Below, piece by piece: positions 17,304 to 26,785 of a DNA stretch of 44,936 nucleotides. Source of the stretch: Pseudoalteromonas lipolytica (GTDB taxonomy: Bacteria; Pseudomonadota; Gammaproteobacteria; Enterobacterales; Alteromonadaceae); the NCBI RefSeq assembly GCF_900116435.1, contig NZ_FPAZ01000025.1:1-44936 (forward strand), in the 5' to 3' direction. The translations under genes were made by a program, and so were the position numbers. Below the pieces are notes generated by a model. The model searched no databases, had not been told where the DNA came from, and worked only from the letters and a program-made list of their open reading frames with translations. Position 1 is the stretch's first letter. Every line of letters begins with the position of its first letter.

Positions 17304-20126
17304 ATGAGTTATGAAATCGACTATTCAAATGTTGACTGGCACCCATATTTGTCAAGCATAGGAGTTCCATTGCAAGCGATAGGCCAAGCAAGCCCTTGCC
17401 CTTTATGTGGTGGTACCGACCGATTTGTCTTTGATGATAAGAATGAACTAGGCAGTTCATTTTGCCGAAAGTGTGATGGTGGGGATAAAGCACGTACAGG
17501 TAGCCAGCTAGCGATGGAGTATAAGGGCTGGACAACCAAAGAGCTGAATGAAAATTTAAAAGAGTATTTAGGAGGAACTCCTAATTCGTATACTAAAAAA
17601 AAATATGTACACGAACAGAAAGAGCGTAAAGCTGTTCGATCGAAGAAGCCTCTGGCAAACAGGGTAAAGCGTATTGTTAGTTCAGCAAAACTCTCATCTA
17701 AACACCCTTATATGCTAAATAAAGGTATTAAAGATTTTGACGTTTTAGTTAGTGAAAAGACTGTTAACTTCAAAAAAATGATCATGGGACGAGGTTCAAT
17801 TGTTGTTCCTATTTATGACATCCGCGGCAGATTGATGAACTGCCAAGTAATTGATGAAGATGGAAATAAGCTTTTTTTTCCTGCGCCAATAGGTGCTGGC
17901 TTTCACTGTATCGGTAACATTTCAGATGATACTGAGGTCATATTAGTTACAGAGGGTTACGCTAGCGGTGTAAGTTTAAGGTTATGTTTAGACTATCCTG
18001 TTGTTGTAACTTTTGCAGCAAATAACATGCATAAAGTAGCTGAGGCTCTACGAGAAAAATACCCAGATATTAAGTTTATCTTTATGGCTGATGATGACGA
18101 GGTTGATGGCGGCAATAACCCTGGTGTTAATGCCGCAAATAAGTCGGCAGAGTTAGTCGGTGGTGCTGTTTTGCTACCGCCTTTCAGCGGCAATGAGAAA
18201 GGGGAGAAAAAAGGCACTAAACGTAAATATTCAGATTGGGATGACTTTCGACAGTTATATGGCCAAGAAGAAACAAGTAGCAAATTAAAAGAGTTAATTA
18301 CTAATGCGATTTTCGAGCCGATTAAAGTAACACTCAAACCTGCATGTGAAAAGACTGACAACCCTAGCCTTGAAAATACCACAAAGCAACAGGGGGAGTT
18401 TATCTATAAACCTGATGGCGTATATGTTAGTAAGTCTTCCATTGAGGATACTGCAAGTCATGTGAGAATTTTTTCGCCTATTACAGTTGAAGGATATGGA
18501 AGAGACCCTCAAGGTAGTTGTTGGAAGGTGTTAGTTAAATTTCGTGATAGATTAGGAGAGTTCAAGCAGGCATGTCTCCCATTAAATTCAATCACGGGTA
18601 ACTTGACAGAAGCTATGAGTGAATTAGTGTCTCAGGGAATGCCCTATGTAGCTAATACAAGAGGGTGGACATCTGAACATATGCGTAAATTCTTTATGGA
18701 GAATGAAGGGCCACAGTTACTAACTTTCACAAAACGTGCAGGCTGGCATGTCAGTAAAGAAGGGGGGCATACGTTCGTTCTGCCACATCAGTCTTTCGGT
18801 GAAAATGCTCAAGCGACTCGTATGGATCCACAAGTACTACATGATAATCCATGTGGCACTTCGACTAATGCTAGCTTGGAAATGTGGCAAGAATCAGTAA
18901 GTTGCTATTGTTCTGGTAATAGTCGTTTATTATTCGCTGTTTCATCAGCATTTGCAGCTCCTTTGCTCACACTTATGCATATGGAGGGTGGAGGGTTTCA
19001 CTTCGGTGGTGCTTCAAGTGACGGTAAGACAACTTGTTTGTATGTCGCGTCTTCGGTATTTGGCAGCCCTAATGCCTTACAAAGTTGGAGAACGACAGGG
19101 AATGCCATTGAAGCGACTGCATGTAAATACAACGATATGCTTCTGCCATTGGATGAAATTAAACAGGCTAATAGTAATGAAGTTGCAGCGACAGCCTATA
19201 TGCTTGCTAATGGTAAAGGTAAGGCTAGAGCTAATCGAAATGGCGACTTGAATAAGATTAAAGAATGGAACCTTCTAGCACTGTCAACTGGAGAGCTCGG
19301 TTTTGATGAAATGATTAAAGATGCTAATCAGGAGTCTTTTGCTGGCATTGAAGTGCGTTTCCCTGAAATTCCAAGCAGCACAGGACATTTCGGTGCATTT
19401 GAACACTTTCATGAGTTCGAGTCACCTAAAGAATTTGCCGAACAATTGAAAGTAAACGCTGCTAAAAACTACGGTGTCGCCTTAGAGGCTTATCTACAGC
19501 ACCTAACTGTAAATTTAAAACAATATACATCAGACATTAATCAACAAATGGCTGAGTTAATTGAATCTTGGAATACAAGTGAAGTAGAAAGTCAGGTACT
19601 TCGTGTTGCCAATCGTTTTGCACTTGTTGGAGTTGCGGGAGAGCTAGCCACTAAGTTTGGTATTACAGGTTGGGATGAAGGACAAGCTCTATGGGCAGCT
19701 AAAGTATGTTTCAATTCATGGTTAAATAACCGCGGCTTTAAAGGTAATAAAGAACACATTAAGGCGCTACAGCATGTTCGTGACTTTATTTACTCTCGCC
19801 TTAACAGTCACTTTGCATATGTGACTGATGTGGATGCTAAAAATACTCAGCTAATCGGTTGGAAAGAAGCAGAGGAATGTCCTCAAACGAAAGAGAAGCA
19901 GTTAACCTTGAAGATTCCACCTAATGGTTGGCGTACGATTGCAGAGCGCTCAGGCCTTAAACCAACTGAGCTTGCAAAAGTTTGTGTCCAAAATGGTTTA
20001 ATGCAGAAGCCGTCGGAGGCGCTGGGCCAGAAGAGCCAGAAGGGCTATCAGTTTAACTCTACCCTTCCTGGTATGGGATCGGTTAAGCACTATCGCTTGA
20101 AAGTTGCTGATATCGTAAATAGCTAA
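17304..20126 (+). CDS. P4-type primase fused to DUF927 helicase
   Basis: A 940-residue replication protein. Residues 30-60 form a zinc ribbon (CPLC at 32-35, CRKC at 54-57; GGTDRFVFDD between). A Toprim domain follows with E217 in VTEGYASGVS and the acidic run ADDDE at 262-266. The C-terminal half is a DUF927/D5-type ATPase: Walker A in GGASSDGKTT near residue 570, LLPLDEIKQ as Walker B, then AYMLANGKGKARA and LSTGE. Primase plus helicase in one chain resembles the alpha protein of satellite P4 and would allow autonomous replication of the excised island. The ATG at 17304, one base after alpA, is preferred over an upstream frame extension that overlaps alpA. Confidence 0.88.
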   Translation: MSYEIDYSNVDWHPYLSSIGVPLQAIGQASPCPLCGGTDRFVFDDKNELGSSFCRKCDGGDKARTGSQLAMEYKGWTTKELNENLKEYLGGTPNSYTKKKYVHEQKERKAVRSKKPLANRVKRIVSSAKLSSKHPYMLNKGIKDFDVLVSEKTVNFKKMIMGRGSIVVPIYDIRGRLMNCQVIDEDGNKLFFPAPIGAGFHCIGNISDDTEVILVTEGYASGVSLRLCLDYPVVVTFAANNMHKVAEALREKYPDIKFIFMADDDEVDGGNNPGVNAANKSAELVGGAVLLPPFSGNEKGEKKGTKRKYSDWDDFRQLYGQEETSSKLKELITNAIFEPIKVTLKPACEKTDNPSLENTTKQQGEFIYKPDGVYVSKSSIEDTASHVRIFSPITVEGYGRDPQGSCWKVLVKFRDRLGEFKQACLPLNSITGNLTEAMSELVSQGMPYVANTRGWTSEHMRKFFMENEGPQLLTFTKRAGWHVSKEGGHTFVLPHQSFGENAQATRMDPQVLHDNPCGTSTNASLEMWQESVSCYCSGNSRLLFAVSSAFAAPLLTLMHMEGGGFHFGGASSDGKTTCLYVASSVFGSPNALQSWRTTGNAIEATACKYNDMLLPLDEIKQANSNEVAATAYMLANGKGKARANRNGDLNKIKEWNLLALSTGELGFDEMIKDANQESFAGIEVRFPEIPSSTGHFGAFEHFHEFESPKEFAEQLKVNAAKNYGVALEAYLQHLTVNLKQYTSDINQQMAELIESWNTSEVESQVLRVANRFALVGVAGELATKFGITGWDEGQALWAAKVCFNSWLNNRGFKGNKEHIKALQHVRDFIYSRLNSHFAYVTDVDAKNTQLIGWKEAEECPQTKEKQLTLKIPPNGWRTIAERSGLKPTELAKVCVQNGLMQKPSEALGQKSQKGYQFNSTLPGMGSVKHYRLKVADIVNS

Positions 20127-20137
20127 TAACTTTCTCA

Positions 20138-20166
20138 AGCTTAATACTTTACTGTATTAAGCTTTT
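20138..20166. terminator. Terminator between convergent primase and zinc-ribbon genes
   Basis: AAGCTTAATAC pairs with GTATTAGCTT (one bulged base) around the loop TTTACT, followed by a T-run. It follows the primase stop at 20126 and faces the end of the long minus-strand operon. Confidence 0.75.
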
Positions 20167-20208
20167 TTAATCTGCGACGACTCAACTCAAAATTTGCCAT
20201 AGCCACCT

Positions 20209-20382
20209 TTAATCATCCACAACTTCAATCGTTACATGTTGGGCACCAAAGTACGTACCTTCATCGACTTCATAGCGCAAGGTTTCATCGCAGTGTGGGC
20301 AATCAAAGGTTTCATTAGGCTCAATGCATTCATCTTCTAGCCAATCCCAGCCAATATACTTTTCACAAGTTGGGCATTTCAT
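20209..20382 (-). CDS. Small zinc-ribbon protein at the end of the RM operon
   Basis: A 57-residue protein starting MKCPTCEKYIGWDWLEDE, with a second knuckle DCPHCDETLRYEV. The CPxC...CPxC pairs are typical of a rubredoxin-like zinc ribbon, and the tail is acidic. AAGGA sits seven bases before the ATG, and the gene begins ten bases after the metalloprotease stop, so it is translated from the same operon. Function is not known. Small zinc ribbons next to YgjP-like proteases and hsdR may be adaptor or nucleic-acid-binding proteins, but this is inference. Confidence 0.75.
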   Translation of the reverse strand: MKCPTCEKYIGWDWLEDECIEPNETFDCPHCDETLRYEVDEGTYFGAQHVTIEVVDD

Positions 20383-20392
20383 TCAGCAGTCC

Positions 20393-21205
20393 TTATTCAT
20401 TCAAATACATCTCCGCCATGTCGTCTAATTTGGCTTTTACTTCTTTCCAGTTTGGCATTACTTGGGTTAATAAACGCCAGAAACGCTCGCTGTGATTGTG
20501 TTCTGCAATGTGACAAAGCTCATGTAATATCACGTAATCAATGCATTCTTTCGGTGCTTTAACTAGGTGAGGGTTGAGCATCAAGTTGCCTTTGCTTGAG
20601 CAGCTTCCCCATTGCTTTTTCATTGCCATTACACGAAATGAAGGAATACCTGTTACCCAAGTCGCTTTCGGAAGAAGCTCGGCTAGTCGTTCATGGAAAA
20701 TTGCTTTTGCTTTATGTTGATACCACTTGTCGATTAGTGGTTTAATTTTCACCAGCCGATCATCATTATCTTTGCTAATGTCATACTTGATAGTGACGTT
20801 CAATTTGCCACGGCTTAGCTTCACATTGGGCACTTGCTCTGCATCAGTGATGATCTTTAATACATAACGCTTACCCAAATAAAATTGCGTTTCACCACTC
20901 ACGCAACGCTTAGGTAAAACCGACTCTTTTTGCTTAGCAAATTCATCAATGCTTTGCCAAATCCATCTTGCTCTCTTATGCATAGCATCTTGAATAGCAT
21001 CTTCGCTTGCATCATGAGGCACTGTAGCGACAACACGCTGATCAGGGTGAACCTTAATAACGACCTTGCGTGCTGTTTTTTTAGCATTTTCAGCAGGCTT
21101 GGTTTTACGAATAACATCATAGTGAATGGTGTCGTTACCATAGGTAAAAACACCACGCTCATTTGTTGTTGTTCTGATCTCAGCAGCTAATGTCAAATTA
21201 GACAC
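20393..21205 (-). CDS. YgjP-like (DUF45/WLM) metallopeptidase
   Basis: The 270-residue protein belongs to the YgjP/M48-like family that often follows type I hsdR genes. The zinc site is HELCHIAEHNHSERFW (HExxH plus a downstream acidic/His residue), preceded by the family motifs KKQWGSCSSKGNLMLNPHLV and IDYVILHE. It starts with GTG at 21205, sharing one base with the hsdR stop (TAGTG); a strong Shine-Dalgarno GAGGTGAC seven bases upstream decides this start. Translational coupling to hsdR suggests the protease acts on or with the restriction enzyme; a role in controlling HsdR level by proteolysis is possible but unproven. Confidence 0.88.
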   Translation of the reverse strand: MSNLTLAAEIRTTTNERGVFTYGNDTIHYDVIRKTKPAENAKKTARKVVIKVHPDQRVVATVPHDASEDAIQDAMHKRARWIWQSIDEFAKQKESVLPKRCVSGETQFYLGKRYVLKIITDAEQVPNVKLSRGKLNVTIKYDISKDNDDRLVKIKPLIDKWYQHKAKAIFHERLAELLPKATWVTGIPSFRVMAMKKQWGSCSSKGNLMLNPHLVKAPKECIDYVILHELCHIAEHNHSERFWRLLTQVMPNWKEVKAKLDDMAEMYLNE

Positions 21206-24200
21206 TAAAAGTCACCTCGTGATAATCCTAACCTTGCTCGTTTTAACACTTCTTCAATCAGCTTTTGTGCGTTATCAAGGCCAAGCTCAGTAAACAGTAT
21301 GGGTAATAACTTCATGTGAATGGCGTTTTCAATCTCCGCAGGATTGATTGAATACTCAGCAACAGCGGTGTTCACTACATCATCAATATTAAACGCCAAC
21401 GCTACGAGCTTATCGTTATCTAAGGCTTTGTCAGTCAAGAAGTCACCATCAAATAAGTGCTTAAACAAACCAAAGTAGGCTTGTGCATGTTTATTTAGCT
21501 TGCCAGAGTCATCTACAAAGTCATTGGGAACATCAGCGACTTTGCGGTCTTTCACTTCTTGTTCAAAATCTGCAAAAAGGATGTATTGCTTAACAGGCGC
21601 ATCAAACATTGCTTTGGCATCTTCAATTGCCTTTTTAAGCATCTTCGAGAAATATTCTTGAGCGTAAGGATCATCTGCTAAGTCTTGCTCGATCATCTTA
21701 GTGATTCGGCCAGTGATTTTATCAGTCTGGTTACGAGCTTCGTCATCGCTCATATCCTGTGGCTTAACGTCTTTCCCTAAATTACCAACCAAGTACGCAC
21801 CGTCAGGCTCTTTAACTTCAATACCTGCAATATGCTTGTCTAGAAGGCTTCGAATATCTTCTGCGTATTCGTCATAATTAATGGTTTCGTTCGCTAACTC
21901 CATTACGACTTTACGTAAACTCACAAAAACCTTTAGATCTCGTTTGTAAAGGTCACGCTTGTTGTCAAACGACTTATCTTCAAAGTAGGTAGCCGATTGC
22001 AGCGCTACCTTCATACAGCTTGAGAAAGCTTTTAGTGCATCATAAAAATCTTCACGCTTTTTCAGGTTCGTATCAACTAGGCTCCCGTTAACGTCCTGTA
22101 TTTTAGGTGCTAGTGCTTGACTCAATGCTGCGGGCTGAAGCTTGTTTTTAACCCCTTCAAATATTGCCCATAAATCGCTATGCAGCCCCGGAAGCTTCTT
22201 ATATTCCGTGTCCATGCGGTTATACAAACCTTTCAGATCATCAATATCAAAGCCGCCTTGGGTACGTTCCGCAAGGTCTTGGTACTTCTCAATGGTGGTA
22301 TCAAGCTCTTTTAATATGCCACGGTAATCAATTAAGTAACCAAACTGCTTTTTGCTATGTAAACGGTTTACACGGGCAATGGCTTGAATAAGGTTATGTT
22401 CTTTTAGAGGTTTATCAATATACAGTACGGTGTTCTTTGGCTCGTCAAAGCCCGTTAGCAGTTTATCAACCACTATCATGATGTCAGGGCCGTCATCCCT
22501 GCCAAAGTCTTCAATAATGGCTTTGGTGTAGGCTTTTTCGTCCATTTTATCAACATTGGCTTTCCACCAATTTTGCACAATGTCTTTGCTTTCTTGATCA
22601 ACTACATCATGGCCCTCACGTGTGTCAGGAGCCGACATTGCAACAACTGATGTCACAGTGCCAATTTTATCTAACGCCTCTTTGTAGCGTATTGCAGAGG
22701 CTTTTGAGTCACATGCCAACTGGCCTTTTAAACCTTGTTGTTTAAAGTTTTGAAAGTGGTCGGCAATATCGTAAGCAATTAACTCAATACGACCTTCTGT
22801 TTGGTAAATCTGCCCTTTTTGTGAAAATTTCTTCTTTAAATCAGTTTTTTGTTTGTCGCTCAGCTTACTGGTACTGCGATCAAACCATGCATCAATGGCT
22901 TTGTCGTTAACGTTTAGCTCAGGAATACGTTCTTCATACAAAAGTGGGGTCACGGTTTTATCTTCAACTGCTTGCTGCATCGTGTAAGAGTGAATGATTT
23001 TACCGAACTTGTTTTCAGTCTTATCGTCTTTTAATAGCGGTGTACCTGTAAAGGCGATAAAAGCAGCTTTAGGCAGGGTTTGCTGCATACGGATATTATT
23101 TTCACCGTTTTGGCTGCGGTGACCTTCATCCACTAACACAATAATATTAGGGCTATCGTTGTAACAGTCTTTGTGCTTTATGGCAGAGCCAAACTTATTA
23201 ATAATCGAGAAAATAACGCGTTCGTTACCTTGACCAATTTGCTCAGCCAAACGCTTACCTGTGGTCGCCATAGCATCTTTTTTATCACGGTCAGTGAGTA
23301 CACCACCAGAGGCGAAAGTACGGCTTAGCTGGTCTTCTAAATCAACGCGGTCAGTAACAATAATTACGCGGCACTGCGCAAGCTCTTCAAGCCATATAAG
23401 CGCCTTAGATAAAAACACCATAGTAAACGACTTACCACTACCTGTGGTATGCCAAATAACACCGCCTTCACGTGCGCCAGTGTCATCAAACGTATTAATA
23501 CGCTCTATCAGCGCCTTAATACCAAATACTTGCTGATAACGCGCAACAATTTTGCCTGCTTTTTTATCAAACAAAGTAAACAGGCGGGTCATATCCAGTA
23601 AGCGCTCAGGGCGTAATAAACTTACAATCAGCCTGTCTTGGTCAGTTATCGTCAGCTCACCCGCAGCAACAAGTGAAAGGTAATCATCTTTATCTTTTGC
23701 AGGGCGATGATTAAAGAGCGCATTTAATTGCTCATCTCGTAGCGTATGGTTTTTAAGCCTGACAAATTCAGCCTCCGTTATTTGCTCTTCTTTCCACTTC
23801 GCCCAAAACTTCTCAGGGGTGCCGCACGTTGCATACAAGCCCTCATGCCCGTTTATGGCTAACAATAATTGGCTATAGGCATATAAGTGAGGAATTTCAT
23901 CTTGCTTTTGGTTACGAATGTGCTGCGAAATTGCCTCTGCATTGGTCGATTTACCTTCCTTGTTTGAATCGGGGCGTTTTGCCTCAATCACCACTAATGG
24001 CAAACCATTTACAAAACACACAATATCAGGTCTGCGGTTGCCCGTACCCTCAGTATTTTGTACTACTAATTCTTCGGTACAATGAAACGCATTGTTATCA
24101 ATATTATGCCAATCAATCAGCTTAATAGTGGGGGATGCTTTTTTACCATCAATAAATTCAGTCACACTCACGCCATACATTAGCGCATCATAAATTTTTT

Positions 24201-24495
24201 CGTTAGCGGCTTTTAGCCCAAGGTTCATGGCAGGGTTCAGCTCATGCATTACCTTATCAATAGCCGCTTCTGAGAGCGTATGCTGCTTACCTGCAAACGA
24301 AAATGTCTGTTTGGCTAAAAAGGCACGCATTACAGGTAACAACACCACCTGATGGGTGCTTTTGTTACCTGCTAACGTATTACCGCGAAGTCTTTCACAC
24401 TCACTCGGTGGAATAAACGTATAGCCTAAGTTAGTTAGCAGTGTAAGCGCGGGAATTTTTGCGCTAAATTCTTCTTGAAACTTAATGGTTGTCAT
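21205..24495 (-). CDS. hsdR: Type I restriction enzyme subunit R (island 1)
   Basis: HsdR is the ATP-dependent translocase and endonuclease of the type I complex. The 1096-residue chain has the nuclease motif D157...EAK (171-173) in GNRRPDIVCFVNGLPLVVIE, the Walker A box TTGSGKS (350-356), the DEAD-like box VDEGHRSQ (455-462), FTGTPLL, and a motif VI region IQAIARVNRLH. Length is normal for the family and no motif is missing. It is separated from hsdM and hsdS by six other genes but lies in the same operon, fifteen bases after the phosphatase gene. HsdS at 30922 and HsdM at 32177 should be its partners. Confidence 0.93.
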   Translation of the reverse strand: MTTIKFQEEFSAKIPALTLLTNLGYTFIPPSECERLRGNTLAGNKSTHQVVLLPVMRAFLAKQTFSFAGKQHTLSEAAIDKVMHELNPAMNLGLKAANEKIYDALMYGVSVTEFIDGKKASPTIKLIDWHNIDNNAFHCTEELVVQNTEGTGNRRPDIVCFVNGLPLVVIEAKRPDSNKEGKSTNAEAISQHIRNQKQDEIPHLYAYSQLLLAINGHEGLYATCGTPEKFWAKWKEEQITEAEFVRLKNHTLRDEQLNALFNHRPAKDKDDYLSLVAAGELTITDQDRLIVSLLRPERLLDMTRLFTLFDKKAGKIVARYQQVFGIKALIERINTFDDTGAREGGVIWHTTGSGKSFTMVFLSKALIWLEELAQCRVIIVTDRVDLEDQLSRTFASGGVLTDRDKKDAMATTGKRLAEQIGQGNERVIFSIINKFGSAIKHKDCYNDSPNIIVLVDEGHRSQNGENNIRMQQTLPKAAFIAFTGTPLLKDDKTENKFGKIIHSYTMQQAVEDKTVTPLLYEERIPELNVNDKAIDAWFDRSTSKLSDKQKTDLKKKFSQKGQIYQTEGRIELIAYDIADHFQNFKQQGLKGQLACDSKASAIRYKEALDKIGTVTSVVAMSAPDTREGHDVVDQESKDIVQNWWKANVDKMDEKAYTKAIIEDFGRDDGPDIMIVVDKLLTGFDEPKNTVLYIDKPLKEHNLIQAIARVNRLHSKKQFGYLIDYRGILKELDTTIEKYQDLAERTQGGFDIDDLKGLYNRMDTEYKKLPGLHSDLWAIFEGVKNKLQPAALSQALAPKIQDVNGSLVDTNLKKREDFYDALKAFSSCMKVALQSATYFEDKSFDNKRDLYKRDLKVFVSLRKVVMELANETINYDEYAEDIRSLLDKHIAGIEVKEPDGAYLVGNLGKDVKPQDMSDDEARNQTDKITGRITKMIEQDLADDPYAQEYFSKMLKKAIEDAKAMFDAPVKQYILFADFEQEVKDRKVADVPNDFVDDSGKLNKHAQAYFGLFKHLFDGDFLTDKALDNDKLVALAFNIDDVVNTAVAEYSINPAEIENAIHMKLLPILFTELGLDNAQKLIEEVLKRARLGLSRGDF

Positions 24496-24510
24496 TATGC
24501 TTAATCATCC

Positions 24511-25119
24511 TTAAATTACATCGCCTACTAAGTTAGGTTTTTGCGAATAACTTACATATATTTGCTCATCACTTAACTTTATTTCCAAGTAACCCAGAAA
24601 GTCAGGCCAATCTTGAAGCGTTAATCGTTTGTCTCCAATACGAGCCGCTAAGGTGGCTAATATGGTGTCGTGAGTAACCCATATATGTACTCCATCAGCC
24701 GAGTTATTCAACAGTGCTTTAATATCACTAAAAATACGTGCAGCCGAATTGTTTAAATCATAAAAACCATCCCATGACTCAGTACCTGAAAGCAAATGTA
24801 AATTTACTGCTTTATGACCTTTTTTCAGCCAATGTTGCCAAGCTAAGTCACCATCTTTAATAATAAAACCAGGATCGCCTAATAGGCGGCACTGCTGTAT
24901 ATCATTAGGTTTAAAGTGAGTCGCCTGAGCTATTAGTTCGGCTGTTTGCACACATCGACCAATAGGGCTGGTTCTAATACTCAATACTTGACCGCTTATT
25001 AGCGAAGCAAATAATTTACTCTGCTCAATACCTTCATCAGTCAGCATTACATCATTACCCACAGTGTTCGGTGAAATATCGGGCCGAGCAGCATGTCTTA
25101 CAATGAGCACTCTTTTCAT
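24511..25119 (-). CDS. Histidine phosphatase family protein
   Basis: This 202-residue protein opens with MKRVLIVRHAARPD, the RHG-type catalytic box of the histidine phosphatase superfamily (H9 as nucleophile), followed by LTDEGIEQSKLFA, RTSPIGRCVQTAELIA and, near residue 148, the second catalytic His in HIWVTHDTILATLAAR. RHA instead of RHG is a tolerated variant. Such enzymes hydrolyse small phosphate esters or phosphoproteins. It begins four bases after the methyltransferase fusion and ends fifteen bases before hsdR. Within the cassette it may remove a phosphate from a sugar or nucleotide intermediate; that is inference. Confidence 0.88.
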   Translation of the reverse strand: MKRVLIVRHAARPDISPNTVGNDVMLTDEGIEQSKLFASLISGQVLSIRTSPIGRCVQTAELIAQATHFKPNDIQQCRLLGDPGFIIKDGDLAWQHWLKKGHKAVNLHLLSGTESWDGFYDLNNSAARIFSDIKALLNNSADGVHIWVTHDTILATLAARIGDKRLTLQDWPDFLGYLEIKLSDEQIYVSYSQKPNLVGDVI

Positions 25120-25123
25120 TTGT

Positions 25124-26785
25124 TTATGTCCGTATTAACTTCATTACAGTTACTAAGCCATCTTTTTTAATAACCGAATCAATGCAAAGCCCTGCTTTTT
25201 TAAATAGCGCTTCAAATTGGCTTTGCGTCCTTTCTTGTCCACCTGTCACTGTGAGTAAATGTAAATCGCAGAGGGAGCCACCAAAACTGTATTCATCAAG
25301 TAACATTTCAAACACATAAATCGCCCCATTATGTTGTAACGAGGTTGCTGCATTTAAAAGAATTTGCAAAGCATTGGTATCGTTCCAGTCATGAAGCACA
25401 CGCGAAAGCATTATTTTATTTGCCTTAACAGGCCATGTTTCAAAAAGGTCAAAGGCTCTCTTATTATTGAATTCACTAGAATCAATAACACCTGCAAGGT
25501 CACCCAAAATCACATTTGAAGACGGGAACTGATCAAGAATAAGCTGCGCTAATAAACCATTGCCACCCGCAGCATCAAAAACAACATCGCCTTTATCAAT
25601 ATCTAAATAGCAAACAAGCTCTTGATAATCTTTTAAAGCGTAGCTGCGCAGCATATTGTGATGCCTTTGGGTATGCTCCTTGGACAAACTTACTTGTTTA
25701 AAAATATCATCAGCTTTAATGTCTTCTTGCATTAATTGTGTGAGGCTATGCCACCTTTGCATTAACTCACCACGATACTCTATCGCTGCACTCGCAAGCG
25801 ACATAGGATGGTTTGTATTTAAAAAAGCCCCTTTGGGTAATACATGCCAAATGTGTTGTTCACATTTTACCAACCCTAACTCTGCCAAGGCATTAAGTAG
25901 GCGAGTTAACCGTTTTTCTAGTGTATTTGTGTGTATGGCTAATTGAGCTGTGTTGTTAGGTAAGTAATCAAATATTTTTAAATCAGCGGCGGCTGCAATA
26001 GTAAAGGTTCGCCAGTAGCCAACTATATCAGCAGATAAAGCGCCAAAGTCATCATTCTTTGCAGCTCTAAGCTCTCTAATTACATTGCCTTGCTCGTTAA
26101 TAATTTGCAGTGCACCTGAGTGCGTTTCAACGCGCGAAAACCCATTATAAAACGGTTCAACACTTGCGTAGCGCTGTGCATAAATAGGTTTGCCACTTTT
26201 ATCAATGTGATGCCAACCATCATCGCTCTTGGCTCTTGCAAATCCCTTATGAAAAACATCCAAGTCTAAAAACCAGTTTGAATGAATAAACCGACCTTGC
26301 TTATCAATGTGCGTACTCAGGCCATTTTCAGCCTGAGCAACGGCAATACCTTCTCTAAAATCGCCACAGTAAATCCACTTATTTTCATAAAGAGGCTGGC
26401 CTAATTTATCAATATGAAAGTAAAAACCGTCCTTATTACATACAACAGCAATGTTTTGTTGATAATTACCTACAAAGGCATAGCGCTGCGCATAAGCTGC
26501 AAAGCCATTTGGCAAGATATGAAACCAATCATCGTTTTCTACTACAGCAGCTAAGCCACAGTAAAAACCAAAAGTACGATTAAATTTGTGCGGGTAAATT
26601 GCTTCACCTGTTTCGTTTATGTGCCACGCTTGGCCATTTAAGCAAACAGGCGCAACTTGGTAGGCGTTGTCTATATCATGAAAAGATAAAACTTCATCAA
26701 AACGTGCAGAGTAAGCTGGAGTGCCATCAGCAAAAGTATGGTATTTACCATCGCCCGAAACAGAGAGTTTAGCTAATATGCTCAT
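25124..26785 (-). CDS. WG-repeat / O-methyltransferase fusion protein
   Basis: A 553-residue fusion. Residues 1 to about 230 hold about six WG (KWG) repeats of about 40 residues with the pattern W-x-HI-x3-G-x-PIY-x2-RY...F-x2-G-x-A (for example DGWHHIDKSGKPIYAQRY). From about 235 the chain is an acetylserotonin O-methyltransferase-type enzyme: an N-terminal dimerisation helix region, the SAM-binding motif VVFDAAGGNGLLAQLIL, the acidic GDLAG, and catalytic HDW in MLSRVLHDWND. It starts at 26785, where TAATG joins it to the radical SAM gene; the in-frame ATG at 26806 lies inside that gene and is less likely. WG repeats are usually taken as protein- or peptide-binding modules. The methyl acceptor is unknown. 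Confidence 0.85.
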   Translation of the reverse strand: MSILAKLSVSGDGKYHTFADGTPAYSARFDEVLSFHDIDNAYQVAPVCLNGQAWHINETGEAIYPHKFNRTFGFYCGLAAVVENDDWFHILPNGFAAYAQRYAFVGNYQQNIAVVCNKDGFYFHIDKLGQPLYENKWIYCGDFREGIAVAQAENGLSTHIDKQGRFIHSNWFLDLDVFHKGFARAKSDDGWHHIDKSGKPIYAQRYASVEPFYNGFSRVETHSGALQIINEQGNVIRELRAAKNDDFGALSADIVGYWRTFTIAAAADLKIFDYLPNNTAQLAIHTNTLEKRLTRLLNALAELGLVKCEQHIWHVLPKGAFLNTNHPMSLASAAIEYRGELMQRWHSLTQLMQEDIKADDIFKQVSLSKEHTQRHHNMLRSYALKDYQELVCYLDIDKGDVVFDAAGGNGLLAQLILDQFPSSNVILGDLAGVIDSSEFNNKRAFDLFETWPVKANKIMLSRVLHDWNDTNALQILLNAATSLQHNGAIYVFEMLLDEYSFGGSLCDLHLLTVTGGQERTQSQFEALFKKAGLCIDSVIKKDGLVTVMKLIRT

